64,000 nucleotides of DNA. Origin: Verticillium longisporum (taxonomy: Eukaryota > Ascomycota > Sordariomycetes > Glomerellales > Plectosphaerellaceae). This document shows, one piece after another, positions 11,910 to 26,699 of the stretch (position 1 is the first letter of the stretch; each line of letters opens with the position of its first letter). A program made the translations under genes and the position numbers. The notes beneath the pieces are model-generated. The model did not search any database. It saw only the letters and a program-made list of their open reading frames with translations, and was not told the DNA's origin. Where the stretch lies: NCBI GenBank assembly GCA_019188255.1, contig JAETXT010000007.1:2604001-2668000 (forward strand). Reading direction: 5' to 3'.

Positions 11910-14897
11910 TCAATTCTGAGTCCGACTTGTAATCCAACACTCGACCCTAAACTGGACCAGAGCACTCATAAGGCCTTTGGCGTCGTTGCAGCTCGCCCCT
12001 CCCCGGGCGGCAGTGCACTCAACAAGGGGGTTATCGTTGCACGTCAGAGAGCCAACAGCCCGGGCCGTTCCCGAATACCTACAGTTGCTGAATGAGTCTA
12101 TATCAAAAGCCGGGAGGCTATCCGGATACGGCCGGGGCGATGTGTCCTCACGTCCGCTGATGAACCTTTGGTCGCAGATGCCGCCGGGAAGTAAGACATT
12201 TTTAAGGTTGAACACTTGATACGAGTCGATGACCTTCTTGTTAATCATCACCGACACCGTGGTGATCATGAAACCGGCTTTGCGCGGGGCGACGGGCCGT
12301 GGCGGCTTAGGAGGCTTGGGGATCCGTCTTGGATCGCCCTCGCAAGGGCATCCGAAGTAGTTGCCCGCGCAGATGGGGTTGCCGTTGTTATAGATGCCGT
12401 TACAGCCGTTTGCCAAGCAACTCTGCCGGGTTCCACATGTGGCCTCAGGTTTCCGGTGTTAGCATAAACCCTGTCCAACTGGGCTTCAAGTTGATTTGGG
12501 GACGTTGAAGCGACTGTCCAGAGCCTCGTCAACGCCCCGATGTTGTCCACGTACCGGAACTGGATTACACACGCAACCCGCAAAGCTGCCGCGGCAGCGT
12601 GCGACATTGGAATGGTTGTCGAAAGTGGCATTGCAACCGTTGAGATCACAATCTTGAGCCGTGCCACAAGTTCTCTGTCACACTATCAGCACGGAGATAT
12701 TCAGATCAAAGCAAATCCTACTGCTCTATGAAGCCGCAACAGCTCGGATCGACTTACAGAAGAGGGGTTGCATTCGCACCCGCGGAAGTTGCCCTGACAT
12801 CGAGCCACGCCGTTCGAGTCATAGCCGCCAGCACATCCATTGTTATCACAGGACTGCTTCGGACCACAAGTGTTCGAAGTCGCCTGGCAGACGCAGCCGT
12901 TGAAGAAGTTGTTACACTGCTGGCTGGGTACGTTACCCCAAAACGTCCCGTCGCAGTTGTTACGATCGCAGGGCTGCGGAGGACCGCACGTCTCTGGCGT
13001 CGGCGAGCACTCACAGCCCTTGAAATTGTTGGAACACTGGGCGTACGGCTGGTACCAGTTAAAGGTGCCCTCGCACCCGTTGCGGTTGCACGGCTGGCGC
13101 GGACCACATATTTCCGGCGTCACGGTGCACTCGCAGCCCTCAAAGTTGCCACTGCACTTGGGATACTTGGCGAGACCATCGAATGCTCCGGCGCAGCCGT
13201 TGCGGTCGCAGGGTTGATGAGGGCCACAGATCTCAGCCGTGACTGCACACTCACATCCTTCAAAGTTGCCGGTGCATTTGGGATACTTTGTGAGTCCGTC
13301 GAAAGCACCTGAACAACCATTCCGGTCGCACGGCTGGCGTGGACCACAAATGTCTGGCGTTATCGTACATTCACAGCCTTCAAAGTTGCCAGTGCACGTG
13401 GGATACTTGGCAAGGCCGTTGAACGCCCCGGCGCAGCCGTTACGGTCACAGGGCTGATGCGGACCGCATATCTCGGGCGTGACAGTACACTCGCAACCCT
13501 CAAAGTTGCCAGTACATGTGGGAAACTTGGAGAGGCCGTCAAAAGCGCCGTTGCAGTCGCTGTCGTCACAGCCCTGAGGCGCAGCACAGACGGTGCCTGT
13601 TGGGTCTGGTATGGCGGTGAAGGTGACGGGGCTGGTCAATATGGTCACGATGTTTCTGGGCCCAAGACCCTGCTTAGAGACGGTGGCCGCTGATGATGGT
13701 GGTTCTGCGCACACTTTGGCATTGACACAATCTCGGTAGGCTGTATAGAGATGTACTGCGAATGCCTGGCCCTCGGATGATCCGTCGTAGTATGGTTTTC
13801 TGTCGAGCCACGCATAAGGGTTGACCGCCGGGACGAAGACACCGTCACGACCCTGTCGCACAGAGAGCGCTTTGCGGTTGGTGTCCGCCCAGGTGATATA
13901 CCGCTGGGGAAACATGGCTGGGTCGTTGACGGCCATCCGATACGCCACAGCCGACAGCATTGCTGTGCCGGAAATCTCGCCGAACCAGCTGTTGTCGTTG
14001 AGGTAGTTGCGCAGCAGGCCACCATCAAACCCGGAGAGCATTGCGCCGTCGACAATCTCTTTGATCCAAGTTTTGAGCTGTTGAGCCTGCCACGACATCG
14101 AGGCGGACCTGGGCCACTTCTGCAGCGTGTGGAGCACGCGCACCATGCCGTAGCCTGCCCAGCCATTGCCTGTTGACCAGAGCCCATGGTCTGGGGACAT
14201 GGGGCCGACAATGTGACGCCAGTTCAAGGTCCCGCTTGGTTGAAGCACGTCTCGATATAGCCCACACTGACGCACAGTCTCTGCCATCAGAGAGGCGTCG
14301 TCGTCTTGGACGGCCTGATATGCAACTATTGACTGTATTAAGTTCAAGTCCTCGCTTGCATCATGAATCTGGCATATGGGTGTGGAACTTACGGAAAGGG
14401 AAGGACATGGCCATATTGTCAATCCACAACTCAGCTTCCTCCGACCTGTGTGAAATGGCGCCGTTGCTCCAACGCGGGGCCGAGTTCAATAGGTACTCAG
14501 CCTGCCGCTTAGAGGCGCCGAGGTATACATTCTCCGACTGTCCCAGTAGGATAGCCGAAACCCCAAGGGAAGCGGGATCACCCACAGCGGTGTCGCTGAC
14601 TAGAATCTGCGAGTTTCGGTTGATGTGCCGCCTCGCATATCTCAGGGCGAACGTTGACGGGTCCGCGTTGGGAATCTTGCCTCCAGGGAAGGGCTCGGGT
14701 CCAAATACGGACAGCTCTGGGTTATAGAGCTCTAGCAAAGCTTCCGCGGCGGTGCCCCATTCCCATGAATGAGAGGCCCGGTCGACCATGACCTGGGCTG
14801 CCATGTAGGCGTTGAACCCGGCGTTGACATCGTTGGCAACGGCGATGCTGGCGAAAAACGTCAAGAAGAACGAAGAGAGACGTAGTACAAAAGGCAT
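11910..14897 (-). CDS. secreted six-hairpin glycosidase-like protein with nine Cys-rich repeats
   Basis: Four exons (14393-14897, 12758-14325, 12555-12674, 11910-12443) join in frame to about 908 residues. A signal peptide (MPFVLRLSSFFLTFFASIAVA) is followed by a helical-toroid glycosidase-like domain (about residues 25-375) with DNMAMSFPFLAYQAVQDD, rebuilt exactly across intron 1, and STGNGWAGYGMVRVL. These features resemble GH105/GH88/GH76-type enzymes. A Thr/Pro-poor linker leads to nine consecutive modules of about 40 residues with six cysteines each, then a C-terminal tail of about 140 residues. Module 8 is exactly exon 3 (120 nt, phase 0) and module 9 opens exon 4. The product should be exported to the wall or medium and act on a plant or fungal polysaccharide. 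The substrate cannot be told from the sequence. The gene is divergent from the WSC/subtilase gene at 15769. Confidence 0.75.
12340..13588 (-). repeat. array of nine ~40-codon Cys-rich modules
   Basis: The coding period is about 120 bp. The consensus spacing is C-x5-C-x4-C-x12-C-x6-C-x-C, for example CGPHQPCDRNGC followed by NFEGCEC. The five modules encoded at about 13000-13588 are the most alike, also at DNA level, suggesting recent unequal crossing-over. The outer modules (12340-12900) have diverged, and two introns fall exactly at module borders. Confidence 0.85.
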
Positions 14898-15768
14898 TGT
14901 GTCGACTGCGGCTCTCGTCTACGTCACGAACGAAAGCTGCGCCTGCGTCCTTATGAAAGATCACGAAATGGCTAAGGCGAAGGATATAACTTGGCCACGA
15001 GAAATGCAAACCTTCCTCGAGACGGCGACTTACACGTCTCCATTTCCCAGTTCATCATTAGTAAAGCAAAGCATCGAAATTGCGGCTCAGTTGATAACCC
15101 TGAATCATGCGGTCAGCACAACGAAAGGATTGTGTGTAGTCGGGTGGATTTCAATGTGCGCTGCCGGCTTTGCCTACTTTAAATGCACGATGCAGTCAAC
15201 CCCATTCGCCAAGATTCTCTATCCAAGTTGAGCTGAACCATTTCCAACTGCCCGTCTTCGTCAAAGCTGACCACGTGTTTGCGCTGCCTGCAAGTAAGAA
15301 GCATGGTCTGGACTCTAGGTGGCCACCGCAATGTCGGCCGCTTCTCGTTAGGGACTGGCTAGCCAGGGGGTAGATCCTCTCGTCTTGTTCAACTAACATG
15401 CTATTATCAGACCTTGTTGACGTATCGGAACACATCAAGGACTTCCAGAAACGTAATGAAAGCCATGTTCGCCAGCTAACCAGTCCGGAAACGCTGCGAT
15501 CACTGAGTCGGAACGCGAGGCCGAGGAGCCGACCAGGGAATGACACCCCATATGTATGCGGTCCGTACATGGATGCCACGCCTCATGGTACCCCGGGGAT
15601 AATCAGTGACAGAGATTTCTCACGTGCCAGATAAAGTCGAGGTTCTCAGATATTCTCGGTTGGACATGCAATCAAGTCATATGCATCAAGTCCGCACCGT
15701 CACTTGCCGCCTCGACTACATCCCCAACCAGTGACTAGAGGCCTTCACAGATTTTTCAGACATCCAGC
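14898..15768. promoter_or_regulatory. divergent promoter region between two secreted-protein genes
   Basis: The 871 bp separates the start of the Cys-repeat glycosidase (minus) from the signal-peptide ATG of the WSC/subtilase gene (plus). No coding frame is supported. A shared promoter would allow co-expression of the two genes; that is inference. Confidence 0.45.
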
Positions 15769-18700
15769 ATGGTCCTTCGCCTCCTGAATCCATCCATGTT
15801 GCATGGAATCGCCGTCCTTTTGATCCACGCACCTGTTGCTTTGGCCTGACCTTCTCAGCTAGGGATCACGCGGCCGTTGAACGCCTCTGTGAGCTACAGC
15901 GATCTATCTCGGCGTGCTTCGCGAGATCCTTCTTGCCCAGATGGTTTCCTTTGCTCACAGACGACTTGTGGAGGGAATGTTGTGTGTCCCGGTGACCGCA
16001 CTTGTGTCGATTTCGAAGGCACAGTCGGCTGCGCGGTGCCGGGTTTATCGTGGTGCGCTCCGAACCCCATCACCTTCGAGGCCGTCGGGTGTGACGGTAG
16101 TGTTTGCTGGTGAGTTTCACACCAAAATGCAACGGGCCTTGCCCCTGATCAAGGTTTACTAAGTCCCCCGCCATACGGCATGCAGCCACGGCAACTGTTA
16201 CGTCTCAGGTGCTATTTGCTGCGACTATGAGAGTGTGAAATGTGTTCTCGGCGAACTTTGCAACGTTTGCTCGCCAGGCGAGAAGTGTAACAAGGGCGGC
16301 TGCGTTGGCGGCTCAGGTGAGGTCAAGTCGAGTACGACCCGAGCCACGACAAGCGCCACGACTCCTGTTACGGCAACAGACAGAGAGATCACGACATCTA
16401 CGAGCTCTACAACAAGTATTGCGTCGGTGCCAACGACTACGACTCTAACCTTACCAACACTAGTGCCTCGCATCGACAACTTTGTCAACAAAGGTTGTTT
16501 CTACGTTGCGAACCTGAAACGGCGCGTTCTGAGGGCGGACAGTACTGTCGATGCCAGCAATACAGGTATGACTGTCAGCAAATGCATAGAGTTTGCTCGG
16601 AACAACAACTGGCAATACGCAGGTGTTGAATTCGGCAGGTAGGATCTCCAACACACCGCCTTATCGTTGTCGTCAGTAAAGAAGCTGACACGGTCATCAA
16701 TAAGCGAGTGTTTTGTCGGAAACACGCTCCATGATGCTGAGGATGCTCCTCAAAGAGACTGTAATAGAGTCTGTGCAGGAGATGCTAAGCAGCTGTGTGG
16801 CGACGGTAACCGAATCCAAGTATACCAGGATGAGACATGGTTCATGCCGACTATTCAGCAGCTCGTCGAAGACTTGAAAGCATACAACGAGACTTTGAAA
16901 GAGGCAAGATCCGCTGTCGCTCAGTACAAAGAAGACCTTGAGGAGTATCAAAAAATTCGACAAGGTTCGTCCAAGGTTCGACGAGCCAATGATGATCCAA
17001 GACTCGTCGCGAGGATCCCTCTCACAGAGCGAGAGAGGAAGATTCTGGAGCGCCTTGTAGGAGGCTTCAAAAATCTCAACAGAATTCAAGCCAGTATCAG
17101 TAAGTGAAAAGATCACATCAGGGCTATCTCAGGGTGTCCCTGGTCCCGGAGAAAATGTTGGACTGCAATGGGAAAAGCCATGGGCTAACCAATGCAGAAC
17201 CGTTCGCACCTAAGATCATCAGAGGATACAAAATAGCCAAACGCTAAGACATAACTGTCGCTGGTCCTACACGGGTCAGTCAATCCCCACCCCTTGTGAA
17301 AGTGGCCTTTTGGATGGATCAAATCTGGGTACATGAATCCTGACGCAGCGGTGTGCAGGTTGATGAGGAGACAGCCAATGCTCTAGAGGCAGCAGGTGAG
17401 TTGAATGTGACAGGTCTGGCTTGCGCAAATACTAATACGAGGCGGTAGTCCAAAGCAGCATAGAATCTTTCCAAAGGCCTGTGGATGCTGCTGCTGCTGA
17501 CAGCGCACAGGCTGAGCCTGCTCTGGAGATGGACATTTTGCCGGACATTGATGTGACCGCTCACCTTGACATTGCCTCCACTGCGGTATGAAAGCACTCG
17601 ATGTTATTTTACGTCACTATCCAGAGACTGTTGCTGATATACGGTTTGGCATAGATTGACAAGATTGGTATTGCTGCTGTTGCCGGAAGAGTAGCCACTG
17701 GCATCTGTAAGTACCCCAGATCCGTTGTCCTTGAACATTCCCCGGAAGACATTTTCAGAAGCGAGGATCATGCGTTATCCCTTGTCCCTGTACTGAAGAC
17801 TTCTAGTCGCCTCTCTCGCCGCTGTCCTTGCAGTCTTGATCGGCAGCCCAGGAGGTGGCTCACCAAATGAACCCCCCAAACCGACCGCAACACCAACGGT
17901 TACGACCAGCACCAGCAGTTCAAGCTGTACCATGACTGCGACGCAAACACTCGGGGGTGGCCAAGCGTGCCGACCTTGTCCTGGTGCAGCTGATGCACCT
18001 TGATAACCAAGCCTACAAGTGCACGGTATCCAGAACGATCTTTGCCCTCTTGTCCGTCCAGCGCTATGTTTACGACAACAACCTCTTCGGCAGGTCCGTC
18101 ATTTCCATGTCGTTCAGCCTGCCCGTCGCGAGCCTCTGGTGGGAGGACCCCAGAACCCAGGGCGCGCCGGTCACAAAGTACACCGACCCGTACCAGGTGT
18201 ATCTGCCCGAGTTTATGGCACAGGGCATCGTGGCAGTCGCCACTGCCGGGAACGACGCCTTGAAAGAAGACGAAGTTGTCAGGGACCTGTCTTACAGCAC
18301 GCCGCGGGCTGCTGGTGGACGTGACTCGGGACTCATCGTGGTGGGCAACGCGCAGTACGACGGATCGCGAAACCTGAAATCCCAGCACGTCGACGTGCGA
18401 CGAAAGGGCATCTTGAGTCTGTACAGTATCGGCACCGATGTCGACTGCGCCGGGACCGAAAGCGTATCGAATGAGGCCGGTGACAGTGGTCAGACTTGGA
18501 AACATCAATCGGGCACCTCTCCTGCAACGGCCATCACGGCTGGCATAGCCGCGTATCTGCTCTCGCACCCAGTCATTGGCCCGCAGCTTCGTGCTGGCGG
18601 CAACGGCCAGGTTGCCATGAACGTGAAGAATTGTCTCATAAACACGGGGCAGAGATTGAAAGGCGACGCCGCCACCGGAGATGGTGTTTCCCGGGCAGCG

Positions 18701-18930
18701 TTGGGGGAGATGGTTCCGTGTCAGGGTGGCCAGGCGGGACGTCCTGTCATCCCACCTGTTTTTATGCCCGCATTGCCAGGCCGCCTGGACATTCGCATCT
18801 TCTCGACAAGGGACATCACGGACGGGCAGAATGTTTTCGTAAATGTAAGTTGCAGCTTGATCTACGCATGTCTTATGTTAGGGCTTGAATGCTGATATAC
18901 TCGTAGGCGACCTGCTGGGACCTACAGTAA
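15769..18930 (+). pseudogene. secreted Cys-rich/WSC/subtilase (S8) protein gene with several lesions
   Basis: An ATG at 15769 opens a signal peptide (MLHGIAVLLIHAPVALA), but a TGA (15847-15849) follows immediately, in frame with the rest. Beyond it, exon 1 (to 16109) and exon 2 (16186-16638) encode a Cys-rich segment and a Ser/Thr linker. A WSC domain spans exons 2 and 3 (VNKGCFYVANLK ... CNRVCAGDAKQLCGDGN). Further exons lead through a Thr/Ser-rich stretch into a subtilase C-terminal half with SVISMSFS, VATAGND and the nucleophile motif GTSPATAITAG. The Asp and His parts of the catalytic triad are absent: the frame jumps at a G5 run (17953-17957) from the Thr-rich linker straight to GVAKRADLVLVQ. 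An exon near 17200 also ends early. The last intron is 18845-18906 and the last codons end at TAA 18930. An intact relative would be a wall-associated or secreted serine protease. I treat this copy as probably non-functional as a protease. Confidence 0.65.
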
Positions 18931-19180
18931 GAGGGTGACGGGGCACCGGAGCTAGGGCTCTGGGAGCAGGCATCAATCGCTGAACGTCGGATGCTAATGG
19001 AGATATAACGTCAATACAATAGTGCAATGAAGCAAGCCCTGTGATAAGGCCGTAGACATGTGAGTAGAACATGTCAAATGATCCGCTCGTGATTTGATAG
19101 AGAGGGGGCGTCAGTAAACCGAGAGCCAGATGGGGTGACGGCCGAGTGTCTCGAGCTCGAAGACTGACTGAGGGTGCATC

Positions 19181-21196
19181 TCATGCCTCCACAACGCCCT
19201 CGCTTTGCAGCAAGTTCGCTCGCTCGTTCACCTCTTCTTCCTCATCAACCTTCTCTGCCGGCTTGTCCCACCCTGAGGCAGCCTGAAGAGCGACAATGAA
19301 GATGGCCAAGATCGCAGCGGCTGCCCATGTGCCTCGGGAAGCGTTCGCGTATCCCTCGACAGCGACTCCCTGCTCCGCACCCCCAAGGTCGCCGTTGAAC
19401 ACGAGCGCTGGGCTGCCCATCAACTTGGTCACCAATGCGCGTCGCTCCTTTGTTAGTCCGCCGTCAAGCTGGGAGAAGCCTTCCAATAGGCCTCCATGCA
19501 ACAGCCGGTAGAATATGCCCCCGCCGATGGCCGTACCGAAGCTGCCACCAAACCCTCGGAATGTGCCCAACAGGCTCGCGGAGATGAAGTGCTCTTCCGG
19601 CCGGCTGAGGTGCAACATGTGTGCGAGGGTATAGTTGAGAGAAGCGCCGGTGGCAAGGCCATTGGCAAAGACGACGAGGACAAATAGCCATGCAGAGGAT
19701 TCCGGAGCGCTCACGACGGAGAGGATAAAGAGGGAGGTGCCGAAGAGGGCGAGACCGATGATAGAGGGGAGCCAGAAAGCGCCGTTGCGGCGGACGTGGA
19801 GCCACCCGACTATGAGGCCACCAGAGCCAAAGCCGAGGTTGGTGGGAATGAGGATCGATCCGGCAACGGCCGGGGCGTAACCGCGAACGGCCAGAAAGAA
19901 TATGGGCGAGTAGAAGAGAACGGTCCAGCGGGAGGCCATGAAAAGAAGTTCTGGTAGGGTTAGTGGTGAGCTTTGCGGCCCTATGAAGTAGTACTTACGC
20001 GCAATGCAGGAAAAGAAGACGCCCCGAGATGAAAGAATAGACAGAGGGATCACAGGGTCGGCGGCATCATAGACTTCGGTCAGAACGATGACCACAGCTC
20101 CCGCCACGGAGAGTAGAATGGGCACCCATTTGATCTCTCCAGAGAGGCCGACCAAGAAAAGCACTATAGTGAGCATCTAGACTGGTAAGCCTCTTGAAGA
20201 GTTGGAGCTGGCATTCTGGAGATCAAGAGCATCTTACCAGGGCGATAGCACCGGCATAGTCAATCCGTGCCAGCTTTTCTCTGATCGACTTCTCAGAAGA
20301 TTTATGACCCGACTTGAACGAGCTGGGAAGGCTGAGAAAGACTCCAAGTCCAGCGGCGAGGGCGATCGGCGCTTGAATACCGAAAAGCAACCTCTGTGTC
20401 AAGGTCAGCTCCACTGAGGCAGTATACACACATTCATGAAGCCTGTTCATAACATACCCAGCCAACTGCAGGCAGTAGAGCCCCGTACACCACAGCACCG
20501 GATGAGAGGCCAATTGTGAAGCCGGCATTAACCAGGCCAACAAAGATGCCACGCTTCGTTTTGCTGGTCAGCTGCAGCACCAGGATGATGGCGAGATTGG
20601 AGATGCCAGCTCCGCCTATTCCGGTCAGAACTCGGCCAAGGATGAAGACGCCAAATGAGGGAGCCGTAGCCGTTACGACGCCTCCAGTAGCAAAGAATAT
20701 GCCAGTGGGCAACACGAGGACGCGGGGCGAGAAGATGGTGGCCAATCGGCCGATGAGCGGGGACAAGGCCGACGTGGAAATGAGATACGAGCTCGTAAAC
20801 CACAGAGCCTCTTCGTAGGCTTGCAATTCTTCGGCAATGGCAGATTGGGCCATGGTGATGCCGGACATGTTGGAAGCTTGGCTGGGTCAGTGGAAGGCTG
20901 ACTACAGGGGGGGGACTTACACCATCCGCGATGGACATCATACCTGTGAGGAAGATCAACACCCATGTGCTGAAGATGATGGCTACGGCTCTTGCGGTAC
21001 CGACAGACTGCTTGGGTGCGTTGGAATCAGCATCGGCGTCCCGTCGCGGCTGGGGACGTGATGCCGAGCCATCGGACAGGGTGCGGGAGCTCGTCTCAGA
21101 GTTCAAGAGCGATGTCGTCTCTGTGGCGATGGTCTCTTCGTCAGCAGCGGCACCCGCCGCAAGGCTACTACCAGTGGCACTCTTGTCTACAGTCAT
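19181..21196 (-). CDS. MFS transporter, vacuolar basic amino acid (Vba/Fnx1)-like
   Basis: Five exons (20923-21196, 20458-20876, 20238-20393, 19999-20176, 19181-19950) with introns of 46 to 64 nt join in frame to 598 residues. A polar N-terminal tail with ETTSLLNSE precedes about 14 hydrophobic segments, starting at AVAIIFSTWVLIFLTGMM. The MFS signatures GRLATIFSPR after the second segment and GRVLTGIGGAGISN later on are visible. The C-terminal tail is acidic. The architecture and N-terminus resemble the DHA2-type Vba/Fnx1 transporters that move basic amino acids into vacuoles. A drug-efflux role is the main alternative. ATG at 21196 was chosen because exon 1 then begins with the usual polar tail. 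The gene is divergent from the complex I gene at 21873. Confidence 0.75.
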
Positions 21197-21872
21197 GATG
21201 GTTTTCGAAGGCTTTGAATGAATGGAAAGACACGCATCGCTTGACTCGAATGAAAATGAGGTGATCGAGCTCCTGCTGTTCATGTCGGAACAAGTTCGGA
21301 GGGTCGGGCGATGACGAGCGCGCTCACGCAAGAGGGGGGGGATTGGTCAGCGATAGACCACGGAGCCTATGTCCGAGGGATCGCATCCCGGATCTTGACA
21401 TTTCGTACCAAGGCTCAACTCTTGCATTGGGTTCTGTTGGGAAATGCAGATCATCATGACATTCTGAGCGAATGCGAAGGCCATGCTCAGCGACAGCAGC
21501 GAGTTCTGGGAGCGAATGAGACATTGCCGCTCTTTGTCTGTGGCTCGCAACGTCCGCTTCGTCAACCCAAATCTGCTTACCTAAGTCTCCTCACCTAAGT
21601 CTTCTTACATAAGGTGAATCTTATTACATAAGCCACCGGGCACTTCTCGCACGTCTGTCTCGGTCCTGAAGAGCCAATCAGGGCCCGTCGATTGCAATTA
21701 GCGAGGCGGCGAAAACCACCGCATCGTCAACGTCAACCATCTCGACTACGAACTGAGCTCTGTCAGAAGCGTCGCCCCCCAGCGCCCCCAACGCCCACGC
21801 TCATCTCCGACACAGACCTCTCCACTCCTTTCCTTCTCACCTCGTCAATTGACACCTTCAACGACCCTCACA
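21197..21872. promoter_or_regulatory. bidirectional promoter with repeated TTACcTAAG-like boxes
   Basis: This 676-bp gap lies between two divergent starts. At about 21577-21634 there is a cluster of four related boxes (TTACCTAAG, TCACCTAAG, TTACATAAG, TTACATAAG). They are partly palindromic, so they could bind a dimeric factor. A bZIP-type factor is one guess, with no direct support. Confidence 0.4.
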
Positions 21873-22775
21873 ATGCTGCAGTCCTGGAGGCCAGCGGCCT
21901 CAATGGCCCTACGAGGTAACATTTCCCCTTGCGGAGCCGTGGGCATGACGGAAAACCACGACGCAGCCCCTCCTCGCCACCCATACTGTCCCTCAGAAGA
22001 TACGACGATGATCAAGTTGCTGACATGTGTGTGAACTCGAACAGCAAGGCCCGCCGCCTCCCTCGCACCCATCGCACCCCGCGTCCTCGCCGCCTCCCTC
22101 TCGACTTCGTCGCGCAACGAACGCGCCAGCGCCCTCGAGCCCCGGACCGCCGGCACGCCCAGCCTGCTCCCCAACAACGTCCCCCTCCCGAGCCAGGAGG
22201 GCACCAAGGGCGTCCTGCAATATGCCCTGTACGCAACTCTGCCGCCGGCCCTCCTCCTCCTCTTAACATCCCTCTTGATACCGCAGCCATCCGAACAGCA
22301 GCTGACAGACCTTGAAAAAAAACAGCACATCCCTCGACGTCATCACAAACTGGGCTCGCCAGTCCTCCCTCTGGCCCATGACCTTCGGCCTCGCCTGCTG
22401 CGCCGTCGAGATGATGCACCTCTCGACCCCGCGGTACGACCAGGACCGCCTCGGCATCATTTTCCGCGCCTCGCCGCGCCAGTCGGACGTCATGATCGTC
22501 GCCGGCACCCTCACCAACAAGATGGCCCCGGCCCTGCGGCAGGTCTACGACCAGATGCCCGAGCCCCGCTGGGTCATCTCCATGGGCTCCTGCGCCAACG
22601 GCGGCGGCTACTACCACTACAGCTACGCCGTCGTCCGCGGCTGCGACCGCATCGTCCCCGTCGACGTCTACGTCCCCGGCTGCCCCCGACCTCCGAGGCC
22701 CTCATGTACGGCATCTTCCAGCTCCAGCGCAAGATGCGCAATACCAAGATCACGAGGATGTGGCACAGGAAGTAG
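21873..22775 (+). CDS. NADH:ubiquinone oxidoreductase PSST subunit (NDUFS7 / 20 kDa)
   Basis: Three exons (21873-21915, 22045-22228, 22326-22775) give about 225 residues. It is a mitochondrial inner-membrane complex I subunit holding iron-sulfur cluster N2 next to the quinone site. A presequence rich in Arg, Ala and Ser ([14 protein letters not shown] ...) leads to the highly conserved core: [49 protein letters not shown] and VDVYVPGCP. The four cluster cysteines (the CC pair, GSC and PGC) are all present. Just after VPGCP the frame breaks: the C5 run at 22683-22687 needs one more C to continue into [13 protein letters not shown] and the conserved end RMWHRK. As the gene is normally essential for complex I, sequencing error is the likely cause. 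Confidence 0.93.
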
Positions 22776-23742
22776 GCGCGCCGCGTTCTGTGTATCTGCT
22801 CCTGCTTCCCACGGGGGTTTCTCTCCATACCCGGACCAGACCGGCCCTTCCCTCATCGGATCGACTCTTGGCGTGTATGTGAGTGGCCCAACGCTGGCTT
22901 CTCCGTGGAGTCCGGCGTGTGTGCTGGATGGATAGCCGAGGAAGTGGGAGCAGACAAAAGGAAAGGGAGGCGGAGGCGGGATGAGGAGAGCTTGTTCTTA
23001 GGAGAGGTTGCCCGACTCTCCACCTTCCGAATCGTGGTGTCAAGATTGTTGGTTCGGAGGGTTATTCGGCCAGGGCTCGTTTTTCTTTGTGACGTTGGCG
23101 CGTGGAGCAGCCGTACATAGGGCAGAAGGATCCATCGATAGATTGACCTTGGAGATGGGTTGTACAACACGAAAAGGCCCGCCTGAGTTTTACCACGACG
23201 AGATTTTTCCTGATGCGTACAATGGTTGATCTCAGGAGAGAAAAGAATATTAGCATGGCTAAGTCACGACGAAGCGAAGAAGACAGAAGTCAATGTTGAC
23301 CCAGAAGGAGACAGGAGACAGGAGACAGCAGAGACATCGACAATGAGAACGGATTCGCATTCGATTCTCGCACAAGGCCTGGCGCAAAATACCAGTCAAT
23401 CAGGACCTCTATTCACCGCCTGCTCGCAATGATGCAGACCGTAGAGAATGAAAAAAACAAAACAAAACCAAGTATGAAAGCGAAAATGTATTCCAATAGA
23501 AAGCCACCGCCCGCGCCCGACGACCGCTCGTCGTCCAAGGAATGGCGAAAACACCCAAGACAATGATGCTTGCAGACCTGAGGTGCGACGATTCCTTCTT
23601 AAGCGTAAATCCTTACAATGAAGTATCTCCAACCAACCCATGCTTGGCCACAGACGGCCAACATACAATGCCCAAGCTGCCTCTTCTCGCACGTCTCGGC
23701 GGCCAAAACACCCAAGTCGGTCGAGTAAGACCGATCAGAACA
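22776..23742. other. convergent 3' region
   Basis: This stretch lies between the ends of the complex I gene (plus) and the Rsp5 gene (minus). It probably holds both 3' UTRs. No coding frame or repeat stands out apart from short A-rich tracts around 23450. Confidence 0.5.

Positions 23743-26699
<2,957 letters not shown>

Noticed and set aside
13000..13588. Plus-strand open frames opposite the Cys-repeat array
   Set aside because: They are antisense shadows of the 120-bp coding repeats.
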